NCBI GenBank assembly: GCA_015680685.1
Contig: MNCI01036287.1
Location: 242,254-306,253, forward strand
From: Gnetum montanum
Taxonomy: Eukaryota; Streptophyta; Gnetopsida; Gnetales; Gnetaceae
DNA length: 64,000 bases
Reading direction: 5' to 3'
The translations under genes were made by a program, and so were the position numbers. A model generated the notes under the pieces. The model saw nothing but the letters and a program-made list of their open reading frames with translations, searched no databases and was not told where the DNA came from. Positions 11,620-23,519 of this stretch are shown here, piece by piece. Position 1 is the stretch's first letter, and every line of letters starts with the position of its first letter.

Positions 11620-13924
11620 TGATGTTGGGTTGTTGTAATTGAGTGGGAGATACTCTTTGCATTGTTGGAGTAGTTGGTGGTGGAGCTACTGGCGTAAGAG
11701 TTACGGATGGATTTGGAGGATGGTATACATGTGGAGTGTCTCTTCCAAGAGAGGGAGTCCTAAAATACTCCCAAACTTGGTAGTGACATTGTGGGGTTGC
11801 GTGACCCATAGAGTCACTCAGAGAAATCGACTGTCACATGTAATAGCCATATGGATTTGGTTGCCAATAAGGCTATTGTTGCCTAGGCAGTGGCATCCCC
11901 CATGACTATGGGTATTGCCACTGCTAGTGTTGCTCCATAGGTTGTGGCAAATTTCCACTTGGATAATAGGTTAACGGTTGGTGGAACTGCCTTGGGTTAC
12001 CTTGGGGATAAGGTAACCTTCAGGGTGCTTGCTGTTTGTTAAGTCTTGGGTTGAGTGCATACACCCCAGACCCTTGTAGATGTGATATTATCAGGCAACA
12101 TCCCTTAGGATGGTCATATTGGTAGATCTCACATCCACCGTCAATTCACGTATCAGAATCCACAACCTCATTGGCGATAGTTATTTTTCCCTTACCCTTG
12201 TTACATGCATGGTCTAAATCTCTCCTCTTTTTCTTATCATGGTCACTACTTCACTCCTTAGGCTCCTCTACGATTTTTAAAATGGTTTTGAACCTACTAT
12301 CTAAGGAGTCCCACATTTGATCTACCTTAGTCGACACGTCGGTTGTTAGCTTTTGAAGTGGAAAGGTTTTTCTATTCACTAACTCTTCAAGTGATGACTC
12401 ATCCTCTTCCTCATAGAATCTTACTCCCTTCTTTTGGAGGGAAGGATCATGGTTATACTCTTCCACACTCTCTTTTCTATAGCTCTCCTTCTTCCTTAGC
12501 TACTTTCTCCAACAATCTATGAACTTCATGGGATCTAAGTTCAGATAATCTCCCTTGGGCATTTGTCCCAAGGGTTCTCCTAGTTTCATGTCTTAGCCCA
12601 TCTACGAGGTAGCGGAGTTGATTCCATTGTGCATAACCATGGCCCCGGCAATGAAGTACCGTGTTTCCATCCTTAGATCTATTTCAACAAGTTGGACACT
12701 CTAAAGTACGTTTGATATTTATCATTGAATAGTTGTAGCATCGTACTCCATCTCCTAATGGTTTTCGGTTCTAAGGACCAGTACCAGCTTTCCACTTCTT
12801 TTATGTGCATCCTTGGGAAAAACTTTAATTTTTACCACTTGTTTTCAATATTTTGCAAGGCATAGGCATCATGAAATTCCTATAAGTGGTTCTGTGGAAT
12901 CAGTGTTGTATCCCTCCTCAAACCGTGGGATATTATTCATGTCTAGTCTCTTAATCCAACTATCTTTTTGGTGCCTTGTAGGTATTCTAACAACCTTCAT
13001 AATGTCTAACATACTTTGAGTTACTAGTAAGGGTTCTTCTTTGCCATTTCTCTCATGGCATCTATGATGCCTATGTGGTTCCCTACTTTCCCTTCTTCCA
13101 CACCTAGATTCCCTAGAGTGCTCTGATCCTCTCTCTAGACTCTCTCGTCAAGGTCTCTCATCTTGCTTACCCTTATCCTCATGGTTGGGCTCTTTGTGAC
13201 TACGTCCTGATGTGGAAGGAGAGGGTGAGTGATGCGATGAAGGGGAAGAGCAAGGAAAACCATTTCCATAATGATATTTTCTACCTTCTCTTTGCTGGCT
13301 ACGGCCCCGATCGTGATGACAATCAAACTGCCTATTCTTATCATTTGTTTGTGTTCCCTCATTGAACACTTGGTGTTCATGGGCATCAGAACCAAGGTTG
13401 TGTATCATGGAGAGAAGGTTCTGATACACCACCTCCTCACTATCATTAGAAAGGGGAACATCATTTTGTGGGAAACCTATTGAGATAGGTTCACCACCCT
13501 TAATTTCTCTTATGATAGGCGAAGCATTACGAGGTCTTTTGCCCTTCAACAATGTGTCATAGCTCTCCTACTGTGAATCCCTTAGACATTGCACCATTGT
13601 GGGATGGTAATCCCTTGTGTCATAATCACATGCAACGTATTCAATGTATAGTTCCATCATTCCTATCTGTGCAAGAGCACGAAAGAGCATGTTAGGAACT
13701 ACTCGATCTAGGGGTAATACTATGTTACCTTGCAGGTCTCTCCAGTGTAGTTGTTCATCCTAATGAAGGATAAAAGTAAAATTAGGTATATACTCATCAT
13801 CATGAGTATATACCACCCGATACTATTGAGGAACTGGCAGTTCTTGGCTATGTATGTTGTGTCGCCAACTGTCTCTTGTGTGATCCCTAGGTGGTGAAAT
13901 GATTTTATGAGAAGAAGAAGACAT
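11620..13924 (-). pseudogene. E1 gag, decayed
   Basis: Gag would form the capsid and bind element RNA. I place the start at the ATG complementary to 13922-13924, because it is the first ATG after the primer site and matching starts exist in E2 (22033) and E3 (42067). The N-terminal part contains DDEYIPNFTFILH followed by an in-frame TAG at the same codon as in E2 and E3. Then come a charged, Ser/Pro/His-rich stretch (13135-13552), a capsid-like part with many stops, a Glu-rich segment (12251-12466) and a CCHC-like knuckle near 12108-12150 (C-E-I-Y-Q-Y-D-H-P-K-G-C-C; one Cys became Tyr). A Pro/Thr-rich linker (11534-11809) leads into the protease. Confidence 0.8.
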
Positions 13925-14051
13925 TGTTATCTTGTTGGTGTGCTATTGACCATTGTTTAAATTTTCTTCTGATTAACCCTAAGGGTTTGTTTAAGCTTCT
14001 CAATGATGTGGATGATTTCCTATGTTCTACTAAGTGCACAAACAACTTAGT

Positions 14052-14069
14052 CCCTGGCAACAGTGCCAA
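14052..14069 (-). other. E1 primer binding site, tRNA-Asp type
   Basis: Directly inside the 5' LTR the minus strand reads TTGGCACTGTTGCCAGGG. The site complementary to the 3' end of plant tRNA-Asp is TGGCGCCGTTGCCGGGG (known for Athila/Tat-type elements). The three differences are all CpG-to-TpG/CpA changes, fitting decay of methylated DNA. Confidence 0.85.
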
Positions 14070-14778
14070 TGATGAGTGGCGAGGTACCCTTACACTCAAC
14101 CTACGAATACAAGTGTTACACACACGATCCGGTCAAACTCCACAAACTAAGTGCCTACACGCCTTATGAAACACCTAGGGTTAATTAGTTATTATCCTCC
14201 CAAGCTTACTTGTATTTTTTACAGTTGTATGGTTAAGTACGCTTGAGGCATGTGATTTTTATATCTTTTATGTTTTTGTCGCCTATGCTAAGAGAGGAAA
14301 GGGTGAAGAGACTAAGTAACTAACTTTAACTAACTAAGCCTTAATTAACCTAGCATCAGTATCTGTTCCCACTTGTTGTTTCACACCCTGAACCTATGCA
14401 ATGCTACTAGGGTTACCAAACACTATTCGTTACTGGGATTACCAAGCATAATGCACATGCTCGAAGTGGTCGTACTGAATGCACTTAACTATGAAAGTTG
14501 AGGGTTGAGAGAGATTAAGTCCTAAGAAAGCATTTAAAAATTCAATAGTAATTAAATCCTCATTAGCTTAGTCCATGCACTGCAAGGTTTATGCAAAAGT
14601 TCATCTTTATTTCCGTACACAAACATGTGCTCAGGTACAATATTTGCTTGAATAAAGATCCATTTACTTTGGGACTCCTACTACGGGCACATGGAAATTA
14701 TTCTATCTATGGAATGTTAAAACTACAAGAGTTTGGCTATGATCTAGATCTAGATGTGAAACAAGGAAGAGCTGCCTC

Positions 14779-14787
14779 TTATTTATA
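14779..14787 (-). promoter_or_regulatory. TATA box of E1 5' LTR
   Basis: The minus strand reads TATAAATAAGAGG here, and the same TATAAATAAGAGG block is at the equivalent place in both E3 LTRs (33904-33912, 42933-42941). It lies just downstream of the GATATC cluster, as expected for the U3 core promoter. Confidence 0.65.
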
Positions 14788-14819
14788 GATTTGGTGATGC
14801 ATTGCAATATCGCGTACGC

Positions 14820-14890
14820 GATATCGCAGGGGAAGACGTGATATCACGTATACGATATCGCATGCGTGATATCGTAGTTCATGGGATATC
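14820..14890 (-). promoter_or_regulatory. GATATC palindrome cluster in E1 U3
   Basis: Exact GATATC hexamers start at 14820, 14840, 14854, 14868 and 14885, most inside longer inverted repeats such as GCGTACGC or GTATAC. The spacing is 14-20 bp and the cluster sits immediately upstream of the TATA box. Related clusters occur in the LTRs of E2-E5. A protein-binding role is inference only. Confidence 0.5.
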
Positions 14891-14901
14891 GCATCCTGTC
14901 A

Positions 14902-15829
14902 CTTAGTCTAGACCAAAACCAACCACGTTCAATGACTTTGTATCGTCACTCTAAGGCTAGTTCGCCCCCTTGAGACACAAGAGTACTCCCATAAAACAAC
15001 CACTATTCCTTATTTAAGAAGATAAGAGAAGCAAGAAATGAGAGAGGGCCTTAGTTAGAGAGGACCTTTAGGCATGGGTAACATGTCTTTCTAGTCCCAT
15101 AACTAGTGCTTGTAGCCTATTGATTTTGTCTAAGTGGTGTGCTTTGAATTTTGATGGTTTTTTTTTCTTTTGAATGGGAACCACACCATGCAAAGACTTA
15201 TTCAACTTTCTATTATTAGTTGACATGGAATGATAAGAAATCCATGAAAACACACATGCACCCAAGTAAGTAGAAAGGAACAAAGAGTACTGAGTCCCCT
15301 TAAAGTCACATCCTATTCAAACCTTTGAATCCTTTTCAAGTCTAGAAACTACCAAGGTCACAAGTTTATTAATGTTTTATTAATGGAAAAGGAACCTCAT
15401 ACTTCCAAAATAAGGAAAACCATAGAGTTTGTGGATGGGTGGATGTTGTGGACTCACTACCTATTTCATGAAAAAGAAACCATGTCCTACTTATTAGAAA
15501 CAAAATTCAAAGCTAAAATCCAAACACCAATAATCAAATTATTGGATAGCACATGTCCACATCAAACAAATCACACTATACCAATAGGCAATAAGGCATA
15601 TTATTATTAAAACACAATAAGAAAATCACACCAAAATAAAGAAAATTACATAGGAAATTGTAAAATATTTAACAAAAAAATACTAATGATGTTGTAAAAC
15701 AAAAATTGAAGAAAATTAATAACATAAAAACAAAAAGGTGTAAGATAAAGAAGGTGTAAAACAAAAAGTTGTAACAAGATGTAAAAAAAAAGATGAACAA
15801 CGAAGGAGCTACTTATATAGTTAGCATGG
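14902..15829 (-). other. E2 spacer between integrase and E1 insertion
   Basis: Non-coding spacer of E2, starting with the right copy of the CTTAG duplication. The block GGCATGGGTAACATGTCTTT (15072-15091) also occurs in the spacers of E1, E3 and E4. No gene is supported. Confidence 0.65.
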
Positions 15830-16985
15830 ATGGCCCTCTCCCCCATGACTAAGATGAAAGGAGGAGATCCAAAAAATTGAGCATGGTTATCCATACAATG
15901 AGGTGTTTGTTGCACTGGCTTGCTTAGGTTTAGGAAAGCTTTGACTTATGTATTGACCTACTACTTCTTGTCTAGGCTCTCAAGTTTGTAAATCAACATC
16001 ACCCCAGAAGGGAAATTTTCATAAATGATATAAGGTCCTTCCCACAACATTGGGAACTTAGTTTGTTAAGGTACATGTGTGGAGTTCTAGTAGAGGACCT
16101 TATCTCCCGATTAAAATTTGACATCCTGATTCTGAGGTCATGGCACTTTTTGTTAAATGTCATGCAACACATTAGATGATAGGGCCACCAATCAATTCTT
16201 ATCTAGTAAGTTGAGACTTATTAATCTTTCTTTTTATGCTAGAATTAAGTCAAGGTTAAGGTCATAGGCTATTGACAATGTAGGAAGCTCAGATTGAATA
16301 GGTAGAGTTGGTAATTTTCTATACATAGGCTCATAGGGACAGTAACCTATAAGAAGTTTCCATGTTAAGAGGTAGGTCCAAAGGGCATCATTGAGTCAGT
16401 CTCTCCTATATTTGCTAACAGCTCTCATTACAATCTTTGTGATTTCCCTATTAGTAACCTTAGCTTGGTCATTGGCTTGGAGGTGGTAGGGTGTTGTTAG
16501 TTTATGTTCAACCCCTAAGAATTGCATAACCTTCTGAAAGGTAGTGCCTATAAAGTGGGTTCCATTATTAGAAATTAATGCATGTGGCATACCAAACCTA
16601 TTTATAACATTCTATTATATAAACCAAATAGCAATAGAAGATGTATAGTCAGTGACAACTACTGCTTCTACCCATTTTGTACAATAGTCAACAGTGACTA
16701 TGATGTACACCTTTTCATTTGACATGGGCATGAAGGGCCCATGAAGTCAATGCCCCAAATGTCAAAGGGTTCTAGTGGTTAAATCCACTCTTGAGGCTTC
16801 TTCATTGAAGTAGTCATTCCACCATCTCATTGGCAACATTCAGAAGAGTGGACAAACTAGTGAACATCCCTAAAAATTGTTGGCCAATAATACCCTACCA
16901 TCATGATTTTAATGGTCATGCATCTCCCAACATAGTAGCCCCCACAAGGTCCCTCATGAGCATCCTAGAGAACATGTAGTTGATC
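15830..16985 (-). pseudogene. E2 integrase, decayed
   Basis: Same domain as in E1. The zinc-domain part near 16870-16980 and the C-terminal part (15840-16130) are broken by stops. The clearest stretch (16396-16590) reads SNNGTHFIGTTFQKVMQFLG and NDQAKVTNREITKI: the second catalytic Asp is Asn, and the catalytic Glu (QVEV in E1 and E4) is Lys with a Val-to-Ala neighbour. E3 shares the A-K pair. The enzyme would be dead on two counts. Confidence 0.85.
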
Positions 16986-17239
16986 AGTATTATGTACATA
17001 CCAACAAACCAAGTCATCAATGCACACCTTGTAGAGGTATCCATTAATCTCCATGAAGCATTTCACCTAGTGAAGAAACTATTTTTTCTTTCAGTGGTCC
17101 AACCCTTATAGCATCTCTTGAGTGAGAAAATAGGTGAGAATGCCATCGTACCATTTAGGCTCTGTAGGAAATTATTCAATTATAGCCCTAGCAAAGAGAA
17201 GTTCATCAAAAAACAAATCAAATAGTGGGCTTTTCTCAT

Positions 17240-17650
17240 CTTCTTGTCCCATTGCAACTGAGACAAGTCATTAGCAACCATGTTCTCAATTTCCTTCCTA
17301 TCTATCATCGTAAGATTGAATTCCTATAAGATCACTAGCCACCATATGACATGGAAGCTCACCATTAGCTTATTCATGAAGAAGCAAATCACATTATGGT
17401 CAATGTGCATAAATACTTTATATCCAACCACATAGTTTCTAAACTTTTCTTGAGCAAACACCACTATCATCAATTCATTTTCTATGGTGGTGTAGTTAAG
17501 TTGTGCATCCACAATGCTTTATCTTATGTAATGAATGTAACATGAATGTTTCTTATCATCAAATTACATAAGCACAACCCCTAAGCTATAGTTTGATGCA
17601 TCCATCATAACGTGAAATGATCTGGACCAGTCAAATCCTTGTAGAATTAG
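17240..17650 (-). pseudogene. E2 RNase H, decayed
   Basis: Reading the minus strand, DAQLNYTTIENELMIVVFAQ (17324-17512) then YKVFMHIDHNVICFFMNKL correspond to the TTTEKELMAVV and HTDHSAIRFLMNK motifs of E1. The acidic residues E and D of those motifs are still visible, but stops interrupt the domain on both sides. It lies between the reverse transcriptase and integrase remnants. Confidence 0.8.
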
Positions 17651-17749
17651 AGTTTATACAAGTTTCTTTATCAGTTGTTGGAATGCTTTTTTACATTCCT
17701 TGGTCCAAAAAAATGAGCATCTTTCTTTGTTAACTCAACCAACAGTTTT

Positions 17750-18600
17750 TCCATCTTAGAGAAATTCTCTATGAATCATCCATAGTAGCCAGTGTGTCCA
17801 AGGAATGACTAGACATCTTTTACAGTTTCTAGTTGGTGAGTAATTCCTTGAATGAACCTTATTTTTTCAAGGTCAACCTCAATCCTTGCTTGTGAGATTT
17901 TGTGCCCTAATACAATGCCCACTTAAGATGAATCTTCTACCAATTGAGCCATATATTTGTTTCCACACATCTTTTAAGTACTTACTCAAGGCAGTCTAGG
18001 GCTTGCTCAAATGTAGCTCCATGGCTGGAGAAGTTATTCATAAAGACTTCCACTCCACTATTGATTTTTTGTTGAAAGATGCTTAAGAACAAGTGCTAGA
18101 AAGTGATAGGAGCACTACACAAACTAAAAGGTATCTTGCGATATGCAAAGGTCCCCCAAGAACTTGAAAATGTTGTTTTGGCCTAGTCCTCTAGCATGAT
18201 CTAGATTTGGTTATAGTCATTATAACCATCTAGAAACCTGTAATAACAATGCCCAGATATGGTGTCTAACACTTGCTTAATGAATAGCAATAAAAAATGA
18301 TCCTTGAATGTTGCCATATTCAACAACTAAAAATTGATGTAGAACCACCACTTGCCACCTTTCTTTGGCACAATCACAAGTGTACTAACCCACTCACTAT
18401 TCATAATAGGATAGATAAAACCCACCTTGAGGAGTTGTTCAAGTCCCTCTTTGATAATTTGCTTTAATTTGGGGTTCAAGAAGCTCTATGGCTACTTCTT
18501 CGGCTTCATGGATAAATTAGTGTAGAAAAATGCTAGCATATCCTAGGATTAATCTCTATGAATTTAGAATATGACCAAGCAAATGCTATTGACCATTTTT
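17750..18600 (-). pseudogene. E2 reverse transcriptase, decayed
   Basis: The RT motifs seen in E1 are recognisable at the same spacing but with many stops and shifts, so no long frame remains. The catalytic box near 18040 reads FMNNF, both Asp residues replaced by Asn, which is the change expected from G-to-A decay of GAT codons. The downstream part, corresponding to the FLDGYSGY motif, is near 18210-18250. Confidence 0.8.
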
Positions 18601-18899
18601 CAACCACATTCGACAACATCTATTTCTATTTAGGAGCAAGATATGCATTGATTATTACCAACTTCCCATTTTTCAAGATTGCATATTCCATGCCAACAAG
18701 TAGAATTTTTAACTCAAGGGGCTCTTATTTAAAATTTTTAGAAATTTCCAACTCTCCCCAATAGGTATCTTCATTTTCATTACCAAAGAGTTGGTGATGA
18801 ACTTGCTCTAGTTCATCCATCCCTATGACATAAGCACATGTAAGGCTTTTAGTAGGTTCCATGCACATTACGCTATTTTCAAGATCAACGATTAGCCAC

Positions 18900-19600
18900 T
18901 AGGTATCCTCTTGTTTTGTGACTACTACATACAAACACCTTTGAATATCTACTTCAAGTGCATACTACCTACATGCAAAAATAGATGTTCATTTCACAGA
19001 ATACAATTTCTGCATGTAATTACACCCTATATCATTGTACATGATGCATGGAACTTACTTCTTCTTAATCTTTCCAAATCCATTTTCCGTAGATATCTCT
19101 AGGAAAAGATCTTTGATGCCCATTCTTGCATTGATAGTGCTTAGCCATGTNCCATTTTCCCTAGATATCTCTAGGAAAAGATCTTTGATGCCCATTCTTG
19201 CATCGATAGTGCTTAGCCATGTCCTTCCCATGATGATTGGGAACTCCCCTTTATAGTTCTCAACCTTGATTAATAGGAAATCAGCAAGATAATACCCCCC
19301 ATAGATAGTGGTCACAATGTCTTCCACCAATTCTAATAAAACAATAATGGACTAGTCTACTAATTCTAATTAGATATTGCTCTTCTTGAGGGGTAACAAG
19401 TTTCAGGCAATATACATCTTATGAGAAATAAAGTTCACATTAAAACCTAAATCAAGAAGATCTTTACATGATTCATTCTCAACAATCTCTAAATAAATAA
19501 GAGGACTCCTAGGATCAGCTAATTTTTTGGAAAGGTTACTAGCCCAGATCTAATCAGATATGGCATGAGTGAGCATAATATATGAATTATGGGTGGTATT
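18900..19600 (-). pseudogene. E2 protease region with assembly artefact
   Basis: On the minus strand, KDLLDLGFNVNFIS near 19400-19460 stands where E1 has the protease active site; the catalytic triad reads D-L-G. The IMGRTWLSTIDARMGIKDLF block near 19140-19225 is the second half of the domain. That block is present twice, on each side of the single N at 19151 (19081-19150 and 19152-19222, differing at only a couple of positions), almost certainly an assembly joint and not a biological duplication. Confidence 0.72.
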
Positions 19601-19699
19601 TGATTTGAAGGGGACTCAAAGGGATTAGATTCAGATGGAGATGAAGGAGTAGGGTTGCTAACCACATGTGTATGTAAGGATTTAGGTGGGTTGTTAGGT

Positions 19700-22033
19700 T
19701 GGAAAATAGGTCTTTTTCATGATCTAGTATTTGAACCACTCAATTGATGAATCGGTTGTAGATTGATGGCCCTAGTAGCATTGCGTTGCTGCAGTTGGGT
19801 TAAAAGTTTACCCTGCATAAATGGAGGTGGAAGAATAGGTGTAGGAATAGGAGGAAGATAAGGATAAAAAATTTTATCCATCCTTCAATGTGGAGAATGA
19901 GTTCAATAATATTCGAGAGGGTAGTAGTGATGTTGAAAATGAGAAATGTGATTGGAAGACTCACATGGAGACAAAGGTTGCTAAATGTAATATCCATATG
20001 GATCTAGTTATCTATAAGGGTGTTGCTACCTTGGTGGTGGCAATGCCCATGACTATGGTTGTTGCCACTATTAATACTGCTCATACAATTGTAGTGGAGT
20101 TCCACTTGGAAAATATTGTTGTTGCTTATGGAACTACCTAGGATTACCTTCAGGATAAGGTAATCTTCTAGATGCTTGTCTTTTTACTACTCATGGATTC
20201 AAGGCATACATCCCAGACTCTTGTAACTATGGCATAATGGGATAACATCTCTTAGGATGTTCACATTAGTAGATGTCACACCCATCATCATCATTTAACT
20301 TAGTTTCCACAACTTCCTCTATTGCAGCAATCTTGCCCTTACCCCTTTGATTGGCACGTTCAACTTCTTTTTGCCTCTTGTAATTATAATCACTACTTTG
20401 TTCTTTGGACTCTTCATCAATTTTCAGAATAGCTTGAAATCTATTATCCATAGATTTCCATAACTGATCTACCTTAGTCAAAATTTTAGAGGTAAATTTT
20501 TAAATTGGAAAGGTTTTTCAGTTCACCACCTCATCAAGTGATGATTTCTCCTCACTATCATAAAATTGAACATTCCTCTTACAAATGGAAGGATCATGGT
20601 TGTATTCTTCTACACTTTCATGTTTCCTCAACTCTTCTTCTTCTTTTGCTACCTACTTGATTAGCCATAAGATCTAATGGGCTCTTAGTTCTAACAATCA
20701 CCCTTGGGCATAGACTCCAAGAGTTCTCCTTATTTCTGATTAGAGCCCATCTATGATATGATGAAGTTGCTCCTATTGAGAATAACCATGGCTAGGAAAT
20801 CTATGTAATAGAGAATATTATTGGTTCATGGTGGCATCCAAGGATTCATGTGTTCCTTGTTTCCATCCTTAGATTTACCTCCTCAAGTTGGACACTCAAA
20901 AGTATGTCTAATGGATTCTGGTTCTAACGATTGGTACCAGCTTTCTACTTCTTTAATGAATGTCCTAGAAAATAACTTAAAATTTTGCTAATCATTTTCT
21001 ATATTTTTCAAGACACACACATTGTGGAAAGCCTAAACATGGTTCTATAGATCTAAGTATCTCCCTTCAAACCTATGAATATTATTCATGTTTAGCCTCT
21101 TGATTTGACTATCCTTAATAGTCCTTGTAGGAATTCTCATTGCCTCTACAATGTTTAGTATGCTTTGGGTAGCAAGCAAAGGCTCATCGAGGCCATGATT
21201 CTAGTGCCTATGATGCCCTCTGCTACCCCTTCATTCATGATAATGAGCCTCTCTTAAATGCCCATGCCCCAAGTCTTGACTTGCCTAATTATCCCTACAA
21301 TCATCTTAGTCCCATCAATCACCTCCATCACAATCATGCCCCCTATGATTGTGTTCAAAGTTAGATGATGATGATGATGATGACAAAGGTGAAGATGAAG
21401 AAGGACTAGCACCATCATAGTCCATGCCACCTCCTCTTTAGTGGTTACAACCATGATCTTACTACTTGCCCACATCCCTACCATGGCTTTCCTCTTTGGA
21501 TCCGCCTTGGTCATGGGATCCATTCCTGCCAAAACCAGAATCATGGATCATGGATTACAAGTTCTAATTTTGATCTCCTTCACTGAAGTCAAAAAAATAT
21601 TCTCTCTAAATGAAAAACCCCTAAAGAAGGGTTCTCCACCATCTATTTGGTATGTTAGGAATGGGGAATCATTGGGCCACTTTTCCTTCGTAGACTCATA
21701 GCATTGCTCTAGCTATCAATCCCTTAGATGGTGTGCATCAATGGGATGATAATCCTTGGCATCACTATCCTACACAACATATTTATCATGAATCCCCTAG
21801 ATACCCAATTCCATAAGAGTCTTTTGGAGCATCATAAGAATGGATCGATCAGGCAACAACACAATGTTGCCCTCCATGTCTCCCCACCGCAACAGTTCAT
21901 CCTAGTGTAGGATGAAGGTAAAATTGGATATGTACTCATCAGGATGAGTGCATACCACTCTCTATTGTTGGGGCACCTACTAAGTCACTTTGTCAAACTT
22001 GGATGGACAATCACTCTTATGAAAAGAAAACAT
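19700..22033 (-). pseudogene. E2 gag, decayed
   Basis: The start is placed at the ATG complementary to 22031-22033, homologous to the E1 and E3 starts. Conserved N-terminal block THPDEYISNFTFILH is followed by a TAG at the same codon as in E1 and E3. A Ser/His-rich repeat stretch (GATGAT repeats at about 21364-21385 on the plus strand) and a Glu/Lys-rich part (20266-20481) follow. The knuckle near 20235-20290 reads C-D-I-Y-stop-C-E-H-P-K-R-C-Y, a decayed form of the family's CCHC-like motif. Stops and shifts occur throughout. Confidence 0.75.
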
Positions 22034-22177
22034 CTTGTGTTAGAAAACAAAAAATGTAGTGTGCTTCTTAAAATTGTTGTAGTTATTTTAATGTATGATA
22101 TGACTTTAGGACTCATTCCAATGATCTTGAATAATTTTTCACAAAGTCCTAACTAGTGCACATAACAAACTAAAGAT

Positions 22178-22195
22178 CCTCAGTAACAATGCCAA
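22178..22195 (-). other. E2 primer binding site, tRNA-Asp type
   Basis: The minus strand reads TTGGCATTGTTACTGAGG directly inside the 5' LTR, a decayed form of the tRNA-Asp complement seen better in E1. It marks 22196 as the inner edge of the LTR. Confidence 0.7.
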
Positions 22196-22675
22196 TGATG
22201 AGTGGCAAGGTACCCCTACACCTAACCATATGAATCACAAGCATTCACACATGATCCGGTTGAATTCTGTAGACCTTAAGTTCCTAAGTACACTAGTTCT
22301 AGGACATGAAATCTAATCGTGATGATCATTGTCTTCCCAACTATACTTGTGGAGCTTAGTTATATGGTTAAGTGTACTTGAGGCACATGATTTTTATTAT
22401 TTTATATTTTATTCATCTACGATTAACAATAAGTATTTGATTCCACTACCCTAACATAAGTATCTGATCCCACTTTCTATGCACATCCTGAACACATATA
22501 ATGCTACTGGGTTACCAAACATTAAGTGTTGCTAGGATTACCAAGCATCATGTGCATGCTCAAAGTAATCATACTTATGTACTTAATTAACTAATATTTC
22601 ATCTAGCTAGGTTACTTTAGCTTAATTACTTGGCAGCATTAAATGAAATTGCATAAAACCTTAAATGCATGAATA
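22196..22675 (-). repeat. partial 5' LTR of E2
   Basis: About 480 bp matching the first part of 3291-4143, starting TGATGAGTGG and breaking at a single N (22676). Beyond the N the sequence is unrelated, so U3 and any target duplication are missing because of the assembly joint. Confidence 0.85.
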
Positions 22676-22734
22676 NCCCTATATGAGATACATTAATGAT
22701 ATAATTAGGAAAAATAATGTTGACCATAAGTCCT

Positions 22735-22880
22735 ACAAAAGAGAGGGAGTTTTGAAATTCCAAAAGAATTATAATATAGTTCAACTGGAACTTTTATAAC
22801 TCAACATTTTCTACTATAATCAAACCTATGACTTGGAGATTTTAAATCAAGAGTCTCACCACTAGGCCAACATCTCATTA
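22735..22880 (-). mobile_element. tRNA-derived SINE-like copy 1
   Basis: On the minus strand a perfect polymerase III A box (TGGCCTAGTGG, complement of 22859-22869, consensus TRGCNNAGYGG) is followed about 32 bp later by a B-box-like GGTTTGATT (complement of 22818-22826). The downstream body (AGTTATARAGTTC ... TATATTATAATT) is shared with the copy at 23520-23690. The A/B box order, small size and second copy indicate a SINE; the family is not named. Confidence 0.55.
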
Positions 22881-23519
22881 TTTCAACCATTGAATTATCA
22901 AGAGCCTTATGAAAGAGACTTTATAGCCCTTGGATTATCAAGTCATATCAAGGATATTCACTCTAGTAGATCAAGTCTACATCTAAGAATGAAGGTAACC
23001 CTTAAAAGAGGCTATGTTATCTATGACTTGGTGCATGATTATCTAATTCATCAATGGTAAGCTAAGCATGAAGTTTTGGCTATCTAGAAGGATCTAGGAG
23101 AGTATGGCATGCTATATAATATAAATTAATTTCTTAAATCCAAAATTCATTATTATGGAATCTATGAAATAATCCTCAAATAGGTGATCAAGGTTCTCCA
23201 TAGTTATTTTGTGCACTTGGCCTAGTTGTTACTACTATCTGATCTTCAAGGGGAAGAATAGGTAAGAAGTGAAAGATGAATTTTATAAGACTCCCACCTC
23301 AAGAAGGATGATCATATAAGGCTATGTAGTATCTAACATATGCAGCATTAAAATGACACTAACTAAAGCTAACTTCTATCTCATGTCCTCTTAGTAGTTT
23401 CCATAGCTCTCTTAAAGGGGTCTAATTTCACCTGAAGCTACTAAATTAGGTTTTGAGGCAAGTGACTCATCTTCTATTAATGATTGAAGGGCTTATCAAG
23501 TATTTATGCTCTTGGATAT

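Larger units (their letters stand above)
5156..14901 (-). mobile_element. Ty3/gypsy element E1, nested in E2
   Basis: A complete but decayed minus-strand LTR retrotransposon of about 9.7 kb, including a 268-bp run of N. LTRs are 5156-5959 (3') and 14070-14901 (5'). It is bounded by perfect 5-bp duplications CTTAG at 5151-5155 and 14902-14906. Between the LTRs, on the minus strand, lie primer site, gag, protease, reverse transcriptase, RNase H, integrase and a long spacer. By eye the LTRs agree at roughly nine in ten positions, differing mostly by transitions, which points to an old insertion. Integrase and reverse transcriptase sequence place it in Ty3/gypsy; the primer site suggests the Athila/Tat side of that superfamily. 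Confidence 0.93.
14070..14901 (-). repeat. 5' LTR of E1
   Basis: An 832-bp LTR, TG...CA on both strands (plus TGATGAGTGG ... CATCCTGTCA). It begins U3 on the minus strand with a cluster of five GATATC palindromes, then a TATA box, then an AATAAA signal (complement of 14606-14611). The right target-site copy CTTAG follows at 14902. Confidence 0.92.
3291..22675 (-). mobile_element. Ty3/gypsy element E2 (outer element, split by E1)
   Basis: A minus-strand LTR retrotransposon. Its 3' LTR is 3291-4143 and its 5' LTR begins at 22196 and is cut at the single N at 22676. Internal sequence is 4144-5155 plus 14902-22195, about 8.3 kb once E1 (5156-14901) is removed, close to the 8.1-8.2 kb of E1 and E3. 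Domain order on the minus strand is primer site, gag, protease, reverse transcriptase, RNase H, integrase, spacer. The joint between the halves reads across E1 as CTTAG followed by TCTAGACC, matching the uninterrupted homologous place in E3 near 35080. The order and the tRNA-Asp-type primer site suggest the OTA (Athila/Tat) group; the exact lineage is not settled. Every domain is broken. Confidence 0.88.

Noticed and set aside
22859-22869. A tRNA gene, because of the perfect A box
   Set aside because: No acceptor-stem pairing or anticodon loop can be drawn, and the body repeats at 23520-23690, which fits a SINE.
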